Source of the DNA: Lachnospiraceae bacterium
Lineage (GTDB): Bacteria > Bacillota > Clostridia > Lachnospirales > Lachnospiraceae
DNA length: 36,837 nt
NCBI GenBank assembly: GCA_021202075.1
Contig: JAJQDT010000057.1
Coordinates: 8,405-45,241 of the forward strand
Reading direction: 5' to 3'
The notes under the pieces are model-generated. The model saw only the letters and a list, made by a program, of their open reading frames with translations, did not search any database and was not told the DNA's origin. This document shows positions 8,455 through 17,149 of the stretch, in pieces. How positions within the stretch are numbered: the stretch's first letter is position 1; each line of letters begins with the position of its first letter. The translations under genes and the position numbers were made by a program.

Positions 8455-8460
8455 ATTATA
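8455..8460 (-). promoter_or_regulatory. -10 box of the sensor-cyclase promoter
   Basis: A perfect TATAAT on the minus strand lies 64 bases before the start codon. The -35 region is only a T-rich tract, so the promoter may be weak or activator-dependent. Confidence 0.45.
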
Positions 8461-8510
8461 ACACAGAAACGCGGGTAAAAAAAGATGAAATAAACAGAAG
8501 AAATAAAAAG

Positions 8511-8539
8511 TTGTCGTGGTTCGTTTTCAGTGCTATGAT
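8511..8539 (+). promoter_or_regulatory. Promoter upstream of tatD
   Basis: TTGTCG at 8511-8516, a 17-bp spacer and TATGAT at 8534-8539. It leaves a leader of about 145 nt before tatD, in which I see no convincing reading frame. Confidence 0.55.
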
Positions 8540-8689
8540 AGGAGGCAACACAGATTAGCCCGTACAAAAGCAGCCAAACGGGAATGCCGGAAAAAGTGAG
8601 AAAAAGAAATGAGATCAGGAAGAAAGATACGTGTCCGCTGTTATGGGTTTATTATACAAGAAGAGACATAAAGAAGTGAGGATTTGACC

Positions 8690-9457
8690 ATGATTTTTGA
8701 CACGCATGCGCATTATAATGATGAAGCCTTTGACCAGGACCGGGAGGAGCTTCTTGCGGGAATGCCCGCCGCGGGAATTGGCGGGATTGTGAATATGGGC
8801 GCTTCCCTGCGGGATGTAGAAGAGAGCCAGCAGCTGGCGGCGGATTACCCGTTTCTCTTTGCGGCGGTCGGCGTACATCCCGACCATGTGGGGGATTTGA
8901 ATGAGGAAAGGATGAGCCATCTGAAAAACTTCTGTGCCAGGGAAAAAACGGTGGCGGTCGGGGAGATCGGACTGGATTATTACTGGGATAAGGAAAATCA
9001 CGAGACGCAGAAGACCTGGTTTGTGCGGCAGCTGCAGCTGGCGAAGGAGATGGACCTGCCGGTCAATATCCACAGCAGGGACGCGGCGCAGGATACTTTT
9101 GACATCATGAAGGCCGAACACGCAGGCACGACGGGCGGAATCATCCACTGTTTTTCCTCATCCGCGCAGATGGCTCTGGAATATGTCAGGCTGGGCTATT
9201 ACATCGGCGTTGGCGGTGTCGTCACCTTTAAAAACGCGCGGGTCATGAAGGAGGTCGTCGCGGCGGCGCCGCTTGAGCGGATCGTGACCGAGACGGACTG
9301 TCCGTACCTGGCTCCCGCACCGCACCGGGGAAAGCGGAACTCTTCTCTGTATCTGCCGCTGGTCATTGAGGCGATTGCGCAGATAAAGGGTTTGTCGGCG
9401 CAGGAGGTCGAGGAAGTCACGTATGAAAATGCGCTGAGGGTGTATCGACTCTCATAG
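8690..9457 (+). CDS. tatD: TatD family metal-dependent hydrolase (DNase)
   Basis: TatD proteins are TIM-barrel metalloenzymes with 3'-5' exonuclease activity; this 255-residue protein has the full set of metal-binding motifs: DTHAHY at the N-terminus, GVHPDH, VGEIGLDYY, NIHSRDA, GIIHCFSSS and TETDCPYLAP. The ATG at 8690 is preferred over the TTG at 8684 because GAGG at 8678-8681 is 8 bases from the ATG but only 2 from the TTG. It is followed after 17 bases by rsmA, a tatD-rsmA order common in Firmicutes that implies co-transcription. Confidence 0.93.
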   Translation: MIFDTHAHYNDEAFDQDREELLAGMPAAGIGGIVNMGASLRDVEESQQLAADYPFLFAAVGVHPDHVGDLNEERMSHLKNFCAREKTVAVGEIGLDYYWDKENHETQKTWFVRQLQLAKEMDLPVNIHSRDAAQDTFDIMKAEHAGTTGGIIHCFSSSAQMALEYVRLGYYIGVGGVVTFKNARVMKEVVAAAPLERIVTETDCPYLAPAPHRGKRNSSLYLPLVIEAIAQIKGLSAQEVEEVTYENALRVYRLS

Positions 9458-9474
9458 ACGAGGAGAAATTTTTT

Positions 9475-10338
9475 ATGGAAAAGCTTGCGAACCCGCAGAA
9501 AACGATCGAGATCATTCAGAAAAACCATTTTACTTTCCAGAAGCGTTTCGGACAGAACTTCCTGATTGACGCGCACGTGCTGGAGAAAATTATTGCGGCT
9601 GCGGAGATTACGAAGGACGACTTCGTGCTGGAGATCGGTCCGGGTATCGGGACGATGACGCAGTATCTGGCGGAGACGGCGCGGGAAGTGACCGCGGTCG
9701 AGATCGACCGGAACCTCATCCCGATTCTGGAGGAAACCCTCGCGCCCTATGAGAATGTGACGATTGTCAATCAGGATATCATGAAGCTGGATATTGCCGC
9801 ACTTGCGCGGGAGAAAAACGGCGGCCGCCCAATCCGGGTGGTTGGAAATCTGCCCTACTACATCACCACGCCGATTGTCATGGGACTGCTGGAAAGTGCG
9901 GTGCCGCTTCTAAGTATCACGGTCATGGTCCAGAAGGAAGTGGCGCTGCGGATGCAGGCCGGTCCCGGCACCAAGGATTATGGTGCCCTTTCACTGGCTG
10001 TTCAGTATTATGCGGAGCCGTATCTGGCTGCGAACGTGCCGCCGAATTGCTTCATCCCCCGTCCAGGAGTCGGCAGCGCGGTTATCCGCCTGACGCGCAG
10101 GCAGACGCCGCCCGTCCAGGTCAAAGATGAAAACCTGATGTTTGCTCTGATTCGCGCGTCCTTCGCCCAGCGCAGGAAGACGCTGGTGAACGGATTGAAA
10201 AACGCGTCCGATCTGGATTTCTCAAAGGAGCAGATCACGCAGGCGTTAGCGGACGTCGGCCTTTCCGAAACGGTAAGAGGCGAGACCCTGACGCTGGAGC
10301 AGTTTGCCGCGCTCGCGGATGCGCTGGATGGCATATAG
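9475..10338 (+). CDS. rsmA: 16S rRNA (adenine(1518)-N(6)/adenine(1519)-N(6))-dimethyltransferase
   Basis: RsmA/KsgA dimethylates two adjacent adenines in helix 45 of 16S rRNA using S-adenosylmethionine during late 30S assembly. The 287-residue protein shows KRFGQNFLID near the N-terminus, the SAM-binding EIGPGIGTMT, the acidic VEIDRNL, and the catalytic NLPYYITTPI. Length and motif order are normal for the family. GAGGAG lies before the ATG at 9475, and the short gap from tatD suggests a shared transcript. Confidence 0.97.
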   Translation: MEKLANPQKTIEIIQKNHFTFQKRFGQNFLIDAHVLEKIIAAAEITKDDFVLEIGPGIGTMTQYLAETAREVTAVEIDRNLIPILEETLAPYENVTIVNQDIMKLDIAALAREKNGGRPIRVVGNLPYYITTPIVMGLLESAVPLLSITVMVQKEVALRMQAGPGTKDYGALSLAVQYYAEPYLAANVPPNCFIPRPGVGSAVIRLTRRQTPPVQVKDENLMFALIRASFAQRRKTLVNGLKNASDLDFSKEQITQALADVGLSETVRGETLTLEQFAALADALDGI

Positions 10339-10339
10339 G

Positions 10340-10384
10340 AAAAACCGATGCAGGACACAAAGCATCAAAAACCGATGCAGGACA
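10340..10384 (+). repeat. Two copies of an 18-bp direct repeat between rsmA and asnA
   Basis: AAAAACCGATGCAGGACA occurs at 10340-10357 and 10367-10384 (27-bp period), starting at the rsmA stop codon region. It is a short local duplication of unknown meaning. Confidence 0.85.
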
Positions 10385-10404
10385 TGGAAAGGAGGAATTT
10401 TTAA

Positions 10405-11412
10405 ATGAGCCATGTTATCATCCCGGAGGATTACCACTCTTGTCTCAATTGCTATGAAACGCAGGAGGCGATCGGTCTGATCAAAAATCTGATGCAGAGT
10501 AAGCTCTGTATGGCGCTGAAGCTGAAACGGGTGACGGCCCCGCTGTTTGTGGATCCCGCTTCGGGCCTGAATGACGATCTGAACGGTGTCGAGCGCCCGG
10601 TCACGTTTGGGATTCCGGACGCCGGCGTCGATGTCCAGGTCGTCCATTCTCTGGCAAAGTGGAAGCGGATGGCGCTCTATCGCTATGATTTTCATGTGGG
10701 AAACGGTCTGCTCTGCGATATGAATGCCATCCGGCGGGACGAGGAGCTGGATAATCTCCATTCTGCTTATGTCGATCAGTGGGACTGGGAGAAAATTATC
10801 ACCGCTGATGAGCGGAATTTTGATTATCTGAAAATGACAGTGAAGCGCATCGTAGAATCGATCTGTAATACGCTGGATGAAGTGAAATACCGCTATGAGC
10901 AGCTGGATACGGAGCTCTGCCGCGATATTTCCTTTATTACCTCTCAGGAGCTGGAGGACCGCTATCCGGATCTGACGCCGAAGGAGCGCGAAAATGCGTA
11001 TGCCAGGGAGAAAAAGACCATCTTTATCCTGCAGATCGGCGGTCTTTTGAAATCCGGTCAGCGCCACGACGGGCGTGCGCCGGACTATGATGACTGGAAG
11101 CTGAACGGCGATCTGATTTTCTGGCACGAACCGCTACAGTGTGCCCTCGAGGTTTCCTCCATGGGCATCCGCGTGGATTCAAAATCACTCGATGCGCAGC
11201 TCACTCTTGCCGGCTGCGACGACAGAAGAGCGCTGCCCTTCCACAAAATGCTGCTTGACGGGGAACTGCCGCTGACGATTGGCGGCGGCATCGGGCAGTC
11301 ACGCATCTGTATGCTGCTGCTGAAGAAAGCCCATGTCGGCGAGGTCCAGGCCGGGATCTGGGACGCTGAAACGCAGCGCGCCTGCCGGGAGGCAGGAATT
11401 ATGATTCTGTAA
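10405..11412 (+). CDS. asnA: Aspartate-ammonia ligase (asparagine synthetase A)
   Basis: AsnA makes asparagine from aspartate, ammonia and ATP using a class II aminoacyl-tRNA-synthetase-like fold. The 335-residue length is typical, and characteristic segments are visible: SKLCMALKLKRVTAPLFV near the N-terminus, VERPVTFGIPD, VDQWDWEKII, DLIFWHEPL, and the C-terminal GGGIGQSRICMLLL with an ATP-binding arginine. The start at 10405 has AAGGAGG upstream. It follows rsmA by 66 bases, so it may be in the same transcript, and a strong hairpin lies after it. Confidence 0.97.
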   Translation: MSHVIIPEDYHSCLNCYETQEAIGLIKNLMQSKLCMALKLKRVTAPLFVDPASGLNDDLNGVERPVTFGIPDAGVDVQVVHSLAKWKRMALYRYDFHVGNGLLCDMNAIRRDEELDNLHSAYVDQWDWEKIITADERNFDYLKMTVKRIVESICNTLDEVKYRYEQLDTELCRDISFITSQELEDRYPDLTPKERENAYAREKKTIFILQIGGLLKSGQRHDGRAPDYDDWKLNGDLIFWHEPLQCALEVSSMGIRVDSKSLDAQLTLAGCDDRRALPFHKMLLDGELPLTIGGGIGQSRICMLLLKKAHVGEVQAGIWDAETQRACREAGIMIL

Positions 11413-11444
11413 GCGGCTGCATAAAGCTATCAGACAGCATATCA

Positions 11445-11498
11445 ACAGCCTGTATCGCGGGTCTGTGCATACGCACAAGGGCTTGTGATACAGGCTGT
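11445..11498 (+). terminator. Hairpin after asnA, probable terminator
   Basis: ACAGCCTGTATC (11445-11456) pairs perfectly with GATACAGGCTGT (11487-11498), and GTGC/GCAC can extend the structure inside the loop. The T tract after it is short (CTTTGCATTT), so termination may be partial. Confidence 0.6.
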
Positions 11499-11570
11499 CT
11501 TTGCATTTGGTCTGTTCGGTTATACGGTGAGACGTTGCTTGTGGCGAGCAGCCTTTCGTTTTTATGCACA

Positions 11571-11612
11571 GAGCCGGGCAAGGAGTTTTGCGGCTAAAGC
11601 CGCACCCGGCTC
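11571..11612 (+). repeat. Nested palindromic element
   Basis: GAGCCGGG (11571-11578) pairs with CCCGGCTC (11605-11612), and inside them TGCGGC-TAAA-GCCGCA (11589-11604) forms a second hairpin. Related elements occur at 28374-28412 and 36605-36710, each also close behind a gene end. Confidence 0.8.
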
Positions 11613-11642
11613 GCGCAGGCGGATAGGGAGAGAGGACACCCC

Positions 11643-13748
11643 CTATCCGATTTCCATCATCAGCACCTGTTTCTTTTCAAATGCGTTGTTCATGTCAAAG
11701 CTGATGACGAAGGTGCTTCCGGCGAGGTACAGCGTGTCATTGATATACAGGCCGCGCATGGAGGCGCTGTCGGCTTCCCCTGCGAGTTGGTCGGTGTAGA
11801 AATCATAGATCAGCTCCTGGACGAAGCCATCCTCCTCGCTGTAGGAAAAGAGGAGATAGCGGTTGTCGCAGTAGAATCCGATGAGATTTTTTCCAGCGTC
11901 GACCAGAATGGCTTTATAGTTCTCCAGGGAGTCGCACCAGGTGACGCCGTCGATTACATATTTAGAGACCTCGGTCACATTCGACGGGTCGGAGAGGTCG
12001 AACATGGACAATTTCAGACCGGTCGTGCTGCCGGTGGATTCATCGGCCTCGTAGCCGAGCCCGAGCAGCAGTCCGTCTCCGTAAAAATGCAGGTAGGACG
12101 AAAATCCGCTGATTTTCAGCTCGCCGAGGATCTGCGGATTCTCCGGGTCGGAGAGGTCGACGGAAAACAGCGGATCCGTCTGGCGGAAGGTGACAAAATA
12201 GCCGGTTTCCCCAAGAAAACGTGCGGATCGGACGGTCTCGCCCTCCGCGAGATCGGAGAGGACGCTTTGCTGGTTCATGGACGCGTCCAGAATGTAGAGC
12301 GCATTGTGCTCGGTCCAGTCCGTGACGCTGGCGGTCGGCGAAATGTCGTCCCCATAGTAGGTGGCGACGAGCCGCAGATTCCCGTCATATTCGCTCATCG
12401 AAAAGGAATCATTCAGGTAGCCGGTCACGGAACCCGCCGCCACCCCGGTGATGACGCCGTTTTCATAATGAAATTTAGTGATCTCTGAGACTGTATTGGA
12501 ATTCTCATAATTCTCATTGACAATGTAAATATTTTCCTCGCTCACATAAAAATTGTCCGCGCCGGAGACGAGAATCTTATTGTCCGTAAATTCAGACGGA
12601 TTTGTGATGTCCACTGAGCTGATGACCAGGCACTCCGTATTGGACATCGTTTCCGGCAGGTAGTAGTCGGTCGCTTCCGCTTTTGCACCATTCAGAAGCG
12701 GCGAAATTTCACTGGTATCCAGCGAATCTCCAATCGACGGATACCAGATGGAAAACAGATAAATGGTATCGCCGACCTTGCGGGAATCGCTGTAGAAGCC
12801 TTCCTGCGTTACCTTGCCTGCGAGCACCGGATGGCTCCGGTCGGAGACATCGTACGTGTAGAGAATGGTGAGGTTGACGGACTTCGTCTCATAGCTTCCA
12901 TCCTCATTTTCCACGAGGGAGGTTGTGTATTCGCGGGTAATCACGCATAAGGTATCCTCGTCCAGATACAGTTCCTTCGCAGTTGGATCCTCCGCGCCAT
13001 CGAGCGCCGTCACGCTGACCAGGGCGGCCGCGCCGTCCGAGTCAACCGCGCTGTCCGCGTCGTCCAGGCCATCCACGCTGCCTGTGCCATTCGTGTCATC
13101 CGCACCTTTTGTGCCGATTGTGCCATTGGCATTCTCCGCACTATCCGTGTCGATTGAACCATTGGCATTCCCCGCACTTTCCGTGTCGATTGAACCATTG
13201 GCATTCCCCGCACTTTCCGTGTTGGTTGTGCCATTGGCATTCTCTGCACTTCCCATGTCGCCTGAGCCGTTCGCGTTCTCCGTGCCGTCCGCGCTTACAA
13301 TCAGGAACTCGCCGTCCGTGCGCAGAATATATATATAGGAACCATCTGTCTTTACGACATCTCCTTCGTCCACCCCGGCGACCTGTGTGTTTGTGGTGGA
13401 ATACTCCGCCTCCTCCTCATTGGAAGAGCCGGAAGCGGCTGAGGATCCGGAGTACCCGGCCGAGACGGAGGAATCCGAAGAAGCGGCATCGGTACTTCCC
13501 GTGTCCATTTCATAGACAGCTTCTCCATCGTATTCCGCTGTGCCGCCGGAATCTTCAATGGTCATAATTCCGCCGAGTGCGCGGGCGACGCTGTTCGACG
13601 CATTCGCGGCGGCAAGCGCTTCATAGATCTCCTCATAACTGGAGGCGTAGGTGAAGGGATCTTCGGAGGCTGACTTTACAGAAATGCATCCCGTCATAGC
13701 ACATACAAGCGAAAAGATTATTGCTGCATAAAAAATCTTCTTAATCAT
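11643..13748 (-). CDS. Secreted beta-propeller-domain lipoprotein
   Basis: The 701-residue protein starts MIKKIFYAAIIFSLVCAMTGC, a lipoprotein signal with the lipid-attachment Cys at residue 21, so it is anchored outside the membrane. The ATG at 13748 is preferred to an upstream in-frame ATG because the signal peptide and the AAGGAGC site fit it. The mature part has repeated blades such as VAGVDEGDVVKTDGSYIYIL, ILVSGADNFYVSEENIYIV and SVDLSDPENPQILGELKISG, which fit the beta-propeller family PF09826, whose function is not known. A Ser/Gly/Asn-rich tract contains six 12-residue repeats in the N-terminal third, in what is likely a flexible loop. It is flanked by asnA and lon but divergent from lon. 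Confidence 0.85.
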   Translation of the reverse strand: MIKKIFYAAIIFSLVCAMTGCISVKSASEDPFTYASSYEEIYEALAAANASNSVARALGGIMTIEDSGGTAEYDGEAVYEMDTGSTDAASSDSSVSAGYSGSSAASGSSNEEEAEYSTTNTQVAGVDEGDVVKTDGSYIYILRTDGEFLIVSADGTENANGSGDMGSAENANGTTNTESAGNANGSIDTESAGNANGSIDTDSAENANGTIGTKGADDTNGTGSVDGLDDADSAVDSDGAAALVSVTALDGAEDPTAKELYLDEDTLCVITREYTTSLVENEDGSYETKSVNLTILYTYDVSDRSHPVLAGKVTQEGFYSDSRKVGDTIYLFSIWYPSIGDSLDTSEISPLLNGAKAEATDYYLPETMSNTECLVISSVDITNPSEFTDNKILVSGADNFYVSEENIYIVNENYENSNTVSEITKFHYENGVITGVAAGSVTGYLNDSFSMSEYDGNLRLVATYYGDDISPTASVTDWTEHNALYILDASMNQQSVLSDLAEGETVRSARFLGETGYFVTFRQTDPLFSVDLSDPENPQILGELKISGFSSYLHFYGDGLLLGLGYEADESTGSTTGLKLSMFDLSDPSNVTEVSKYVIDGVTWCDSLENYKAILVDAGKNLIGFYCDNRYLLFSYSEEDGFVQELIYDFYTDQLAGEADSASMRGLYINDTLYLAGSTFVISFDMNNAFEKKQVLMMEIG
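13065..13280 (-). repeat. 36-bp tandem repeat, 6 copies, inside the beta-propeller gene
   Basis: Six 36-bp units encode 12-residue repeats of the type GNANGSIDTESA. The central two are almost identical and the outer ones have diverged. The frame is kept throughout. Confidence 0.9.
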
Positions 13749-13873
13749 AGTGATGCTCCTTCCTTTTGCGATATCAGACGATACTGCCACTTAAATCATA
13801 ATGCCATGTAGCTTTTGCAGTAAATTTTTTAGTAAACGGCATGAACCGTTTTCTTTTATATTTCTGAAAATCA

Positions 13874-13902
13874 ATGATAGTGTAAAGGAAAAAGGGAATC
13901 AA
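13874..13902 (-). promoter_or_regulatory. Promoter of the beta-propeller lipoprotein gene
   Basis: On the minus strand, TTGATT (13897-13902), a 17-bp spacer and TATCAT (13874-13879) form a plausible sigma-A promoter about 125 bases before the start codon. The 13749-14113 interval otherwise holds the divergent lon promoter and its operator. Confidence 0.5.
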
Positions 13903-14007
13903 TACAATTTGTTTTTGCGGAAGATTTTCTTAATAATCAGATAAATTGTATTTGGGAAAATTTTCGATTCTTTCCAGAATTTTTAGAATTTCGCTCAGAA
14001 AAAACGG

Positions 14008-14035
14008 TTGACATTCCGGAATAATGAATTATAAT
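14008..14035 (+). promoter_or_regulatory. Sigma-A promoter of lon
   Basis: TTGACA at 14008-14013 and TATAAT at 14030-14035, both consensus, with a 16-bp spacer. The CIRCE operator begins 9 bases after the -10 box and so covers the predicted transcription start. Confidence 0.85.
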
Positions 14036-14044
14036 ATGGAATTA

Positions 14045-14071
14045 TCAGCACTCAGCAAAATCGAGTGCTAA
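14045..14071 (+). promoter_or_regulatory. CIRCE operator (HrcA binding site)
   Basis: TCAGCACTC (14045-14053), nine bases, then GAGTGCTAA (14063-14071). This matches the CIRCE consensus TTAGCACTC-N9-GAGTGCTAA at 17 of 18 arm positions. HrcA bound here would block the lon promoter until heat shock or protein misfolding. Confidence 0.92.
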
Positions 14072-14113
14072 TAAAAAGAAGGGCACGGACATATTACGAA
14101 AGAGAGGGGTCGT

Positions 14114-16393
14114 ATGCTTACAGTTCCTTATTATAATATAGTGATTATCCCCGGTATTTATCTGTATTTTCAGAACAATTATTTCCAGAAGATTGCGCAG
14201 AAGGATGCGGTCGTGGGGGAGACGGTCATCTTTCTGATGCTGAAGGAGGACAAGACCCGCGAGGAGATGCGCGCGGAGGATTTTTACCCGATCGGGATCA
14301 CGGGCAAGATCGAAGCGGTTGACAAGGAGGGCAATGTAAAGATTGTGACCGGCAGCCGCGTGAATGTTGACGCGATTGATGTGACGGAAACGAGTATTGA
14401 ACTGTCCCTGACGGAGCGTCCGGATGTGGAGGATCTTTCCCCGCAGGAGGCGGAGGCGCACTTTGAAAATGCGAAAATGGCCTTTATCCAGTATTTGCAG
14501 AAGACGCAGTTTGGCCTGATTGCACGCAATTATGTGCAGCAGTGGGATTCGCTGGGGGAGATGACGGCGACGCTGTCGTTTTTGCTGGAAATATCCAATG
14601 AGGAGAAATATAAGATTCTGGCCGCGGACACGCTTTCGGAGCGCACGGAGCGCATGGAGAAAGCTATCTGTGAGTATGTGGAGATAGAAAAGGTGAAGAA
14701 GGAGGCGGCGGACGCGCAGGAGTCCTCCAACGAGCAGATTTACCGGGAGCAGGCGCTTAAAAAGCAGATTGAGTTTTTGCAGAATCAACTGGATGAGATG
14801 CATCCGGAAAACATCTCGGATGTGAGACGGTTTGAACAGAAAATCGAGAAAGCCGGTATGAACGAGACGGCGCTCGCCGAGGCAAAAAAGGTCCTGAACC
14901 GCATGAAGCAGGAGGGACAGAACAGCCATGAGTACGGGATGCTGTACGATTATCTGGACTTTGTCACGTCCCTTGTCTGGAAGAAGGAGCCGATGCGCCC
15001 GGTTGATCTCGAACATGCGGAGAAAATTCTGGATGAGGATCATTTTGGCCTGAAAAAAGTAAAGAACCGGATCATCCAGCAGCTTGCGGTGATGACCCTG
15101 AATCAGAAGCAGGCGGGCTCCATCCTGCTGTTTGTCGGGGCGCCGGGCACCGGAAAGACGAGCATCGGGCAGAGCATTGCGCGGGCGCTTGGAAGGAGCT
15201 ATGTGCGTGTCAGCCTGGGCGGAATCCGCGACGAGGCAGAGATCCGCGGGCATCGCCGCACCTACATTGGCGCGATGCCGGGGCGGATTATGGAAGGAAT
15301 CAAACGGAGCGGAGCGTCCAATCCGGTCATGGTGCTCGATGAAGTGGACAAGCTGGTCAAGGACTATGGCGGAGACCCGTCGAGCGCGCTGCTTGAGGTG
15401 CTCGACCCGGAGCAGAACAACACGTTTACCGATCATTATATGAATGTGCCGTATGACCTGTCCGATGTGCTGTTTGTCTGCACGGCAAACACGACGGATT
15501 CGATCCCGGAGCCGCTTCTGAACCGCATGGAGGTCATCCAGTTTCCGGGGTATACGGCTTCGGATAAATTCCAGATTGCGAAGCGCCATCTGCTGCCGAA
15601 GGCGAAGGAGAGCATGGGCATCAAATCGCAGAACCTGCGGATCTCGGATGCCGCGCTGCGCGCTATCATTTCCGATTATACGATGGAGGCCGGGGTGCGC
15701 GGACTGAAAAAACAGCTCGATACGCTCTGCCGCGTGGCGGCCGTCCGGCTGGTAAAGGGCGAAAAGAAAAGCGTCTCCGTCACGCCGAAGCGGCTGCGCG
15801 AATTTCTGGATCAGCGGCCGATGCCCCATGACCGCAAGCTGGAGGAAAAACAGCCCGGTGTGGTGACCGGACTTGCGTGGACGCAGGCCGGCGGCGATAT
15901 CCTGTATATCGAGGCATTGTTTACAAAAGGAAGCGGAGAGATGATCGTGACCGGGCAGCTGGGCGACGTCATGAAGGAGTCGGTGCAGATTGCGGTCAGC
16001 CTGGTGAAGAGTCTGTATCCGGACAAGGCGGAGCTGTTTGAGAAAAATGACCTGCACATCCATGTCCCGGAGGGCTCGGTGCCAAAGGATGGCCCGTCCG
16101 CCGGAATCACGATGACGACCGCGATCGCGTCTCTCGTGAGCGGAAACGCCGTCTCCCCGGAAATCGCGATGACCGGTGAGGTCTCCCTGCGCGGCTACGT
16201 CATGCCCATCGGCGGCCTGCCGGAAAAACTCATGGCGGCCCAGCGGGCAGGAATCACAACGGTTCTGATTCCGCGGGAAAACCAGAACGACCTTGACGAC
16301 GTAGCCGAGGAAGTGAAGGACGCCCTGACCATCATCCCGGTACACAGGGTGACCGAGGTGCTGGAGAAGACAGGGGTGCGTGCGGATAGCTGA
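14114..16393 (+). CDS. lon: ATP-dependent protease Lon
   Basis: Lon degrades misfolded and regulatory proteins in the cytoplasm. The 759-residue protein has the N-terminal substrate-binding region (1-190), a coiled helical region, the AAA+ domain with Walker A GAPGTGKT at 342-349 and the segment VSLGGIRDEAEIRGHRRTY, and the C-terminal protease with the Ser662-Lys705 dyad in DGPSAG and GGLPEKL. The 43-residue spacing equals that of the E. coli enzyme. GAGAGGGG precedes the ATG at 14114. Control by a CIRCE operator places it in the HrcA regulon. A long reading frame on the opposite strand is only a codon-bias shadow. Confidence 0.97.
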   Translation: MLTVPYYNIVIIPGIYLYFQNNYFQKIAQKDAVVGETVIFLMLKEDKTREEMRAEDFYPIGITGKIEAVDKEGNVKIVTGSRVNVDAIDVTETSIELSLTERPDVEDLSPQEAEAHFENAKMAFIQYLQKTQFGLIARNYVQQWDSLGEMTATLSFLLEISNEEKYKILAADTLSERTERMEKAICEYVEIEKVKKEAADAQESSNEQIYREQALKKQIEFLQNQLDEMHPENISDVRRFEQKIEKAGMNETALAEAKKVLNRMKQEGQNSHEYGMLYDYLDFVTSLVWKKEPMRPVDLEHAEKILDEDHFGLKKVKNRIIQQLAVMTLNQKQAGSILLFVGAPGTGKTSIGQSIARALGRSYVRVSLGGIRDEAEIRGHRRTYIGAMPGRIMEGIKRSGASNPVMVLDEVDKLVKDYGGDPSSALLEVLDPEQNNTFTDHYMNVPYDLSDVLFVCTANTTDSIPEPLLNRMEVIQFPGYTASDKFQIAKRHLLPKAKESMGIKSQNLRISDAALRAIISDYTMEAGVRGLKKQLDTLCRVAAVRLVKGEKKSVSVTPKRLREFLDQRPMPHDRKLEEKQPGVVTGLAWTQAGGDILYIEALFTKGSGEMIVTGQLGDVMKESVQIAVSLVKSLYPDKAELFEKNDLHIHVPEGSVPKDGPSAGITMTTAIASLVSGNAVSPEIAMTGEVSLRGYVMPIGGLPEKLMAAQRAGITTVLIPRENQNDLDDVAEEVKDALTIIPVHRVTEVLEKTGVRADS

Positions 16394-16418
16394 GTCAAAT
16401 TATGATGATGCGGGGCTG

Positions 16419-16973
16419 TCAGCTTTCAATTCCCTTCCGCGCATGTACACCTTTATCAAACGGATGCCGGATTTTCCGAATCTCAGAGACATAGTCCGCG
16501 CACTCGATGAGCGTTTCACTCGGCCCCTGGCCGGTGAGGATGACTTCGAGATGCGTGGGCTTTTTTTTCAGAAAATCGAGGAGCAGTGCTTCGTCAAGAA
16601 GCCCGGCGCGAATGGTGTAAATGACCTCATCCAGAAACAGGACGTCATACTGCTCGTCCGCTGCCTTCTGCGTGACAAAGCGCAGCTGGCTCTCATAATA
16701 GGCTTTCCGTTCTTCCTTTTCTTCGGGCGTCATCTGGAAGCTGAATTTTTCCTGCGGCAACCCGTCTACAATCGTGATCTTGTCTGAGAGCCCAAGCACC
16801 TGCCTCTCGCTCGTGGAATTGTCCTTCATGAACTGGTAAATCAGGACACGCAGGCCATATCCGGCCGCGCGGGCGCACAGCCCCATGCCGGTCGTCGTTT
16901 TGCCCTTGCCGTCGCCGCAGTAGATGTGGACGAGGCCGAGGGGATTGTTATTTTGAGTCGTCTGTTCTGACAT
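16419..16973 (-). CDS. cobO: Cob(I)yrinic acid a,c-diamide adenosyltransferase
   Basis: This enzyme transfers the adenosyl group of ATP to reduced corrinoid to form the coenzyme B12 upper ligand. The 184-residue protein has the P-loop GDGKGKTT at residues 20-27, the conserved YDVLFLDEVIYTI segment, EVILTGQGP and a C-terminal RKIRHPFDKGVHARKGIE, all typical of the CobA/CobO/BtuR family. AGGAAG lies 9 bases before the ATG at 16973. It converges with lon with 25 bases between the genes. No cobalamin riboswitch is visible upstream, and no other cobalamin gene is nearby, so it may serve salvage. Confidence 0.95.
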   Translation of the reverse strand: MSEQTTQNNNPLGLVHIYCGDGKGKTTTGMGLCARAAGYGLRVLIYQFMKDNSTSERQVLGLSDKITIVDGLPQEKFSFQMTPEEKEERKAYYESQLRFVTQKAADEQYDVLFLDEVIYTIRAGLLDEALLLDFLKKKPTHLEVILTGQGPSETLIECADYVSEIRKIRHPFDKGVHARKGIES

Positions 16974-17149
16974 TGTGAAAGCTTCCTTTCTTATTAAAAA
17001 AACATCGGCGGTAAATGTTTTCGGGATCCTGCCGATTTGACTGATATATTTGCCTGGTGCATAAGAAATACATCAGGAAGCAGATTTAAACAGCATATGA
17101 CGTACTGATTTTTATATTTGCAGCGTATACCTTGTCTTTTGGCAATGTT

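Noticed and set aside
10246..11127. 293-codon open frame opposite asnA and rsmA
   Set aside because: Overlaps two clear genes and shows no family features.
14045..16345. 766-codon open frame on the strand opposite lon
   Set aside because: It mirrors lon almost exactly and its translation has no family motifs; it arises from GC-biased codons.
16974..17149. Cobalamin riboswitch upstream of cobO
   Set aside because: No B12-box-like conserved segment and the space is short.
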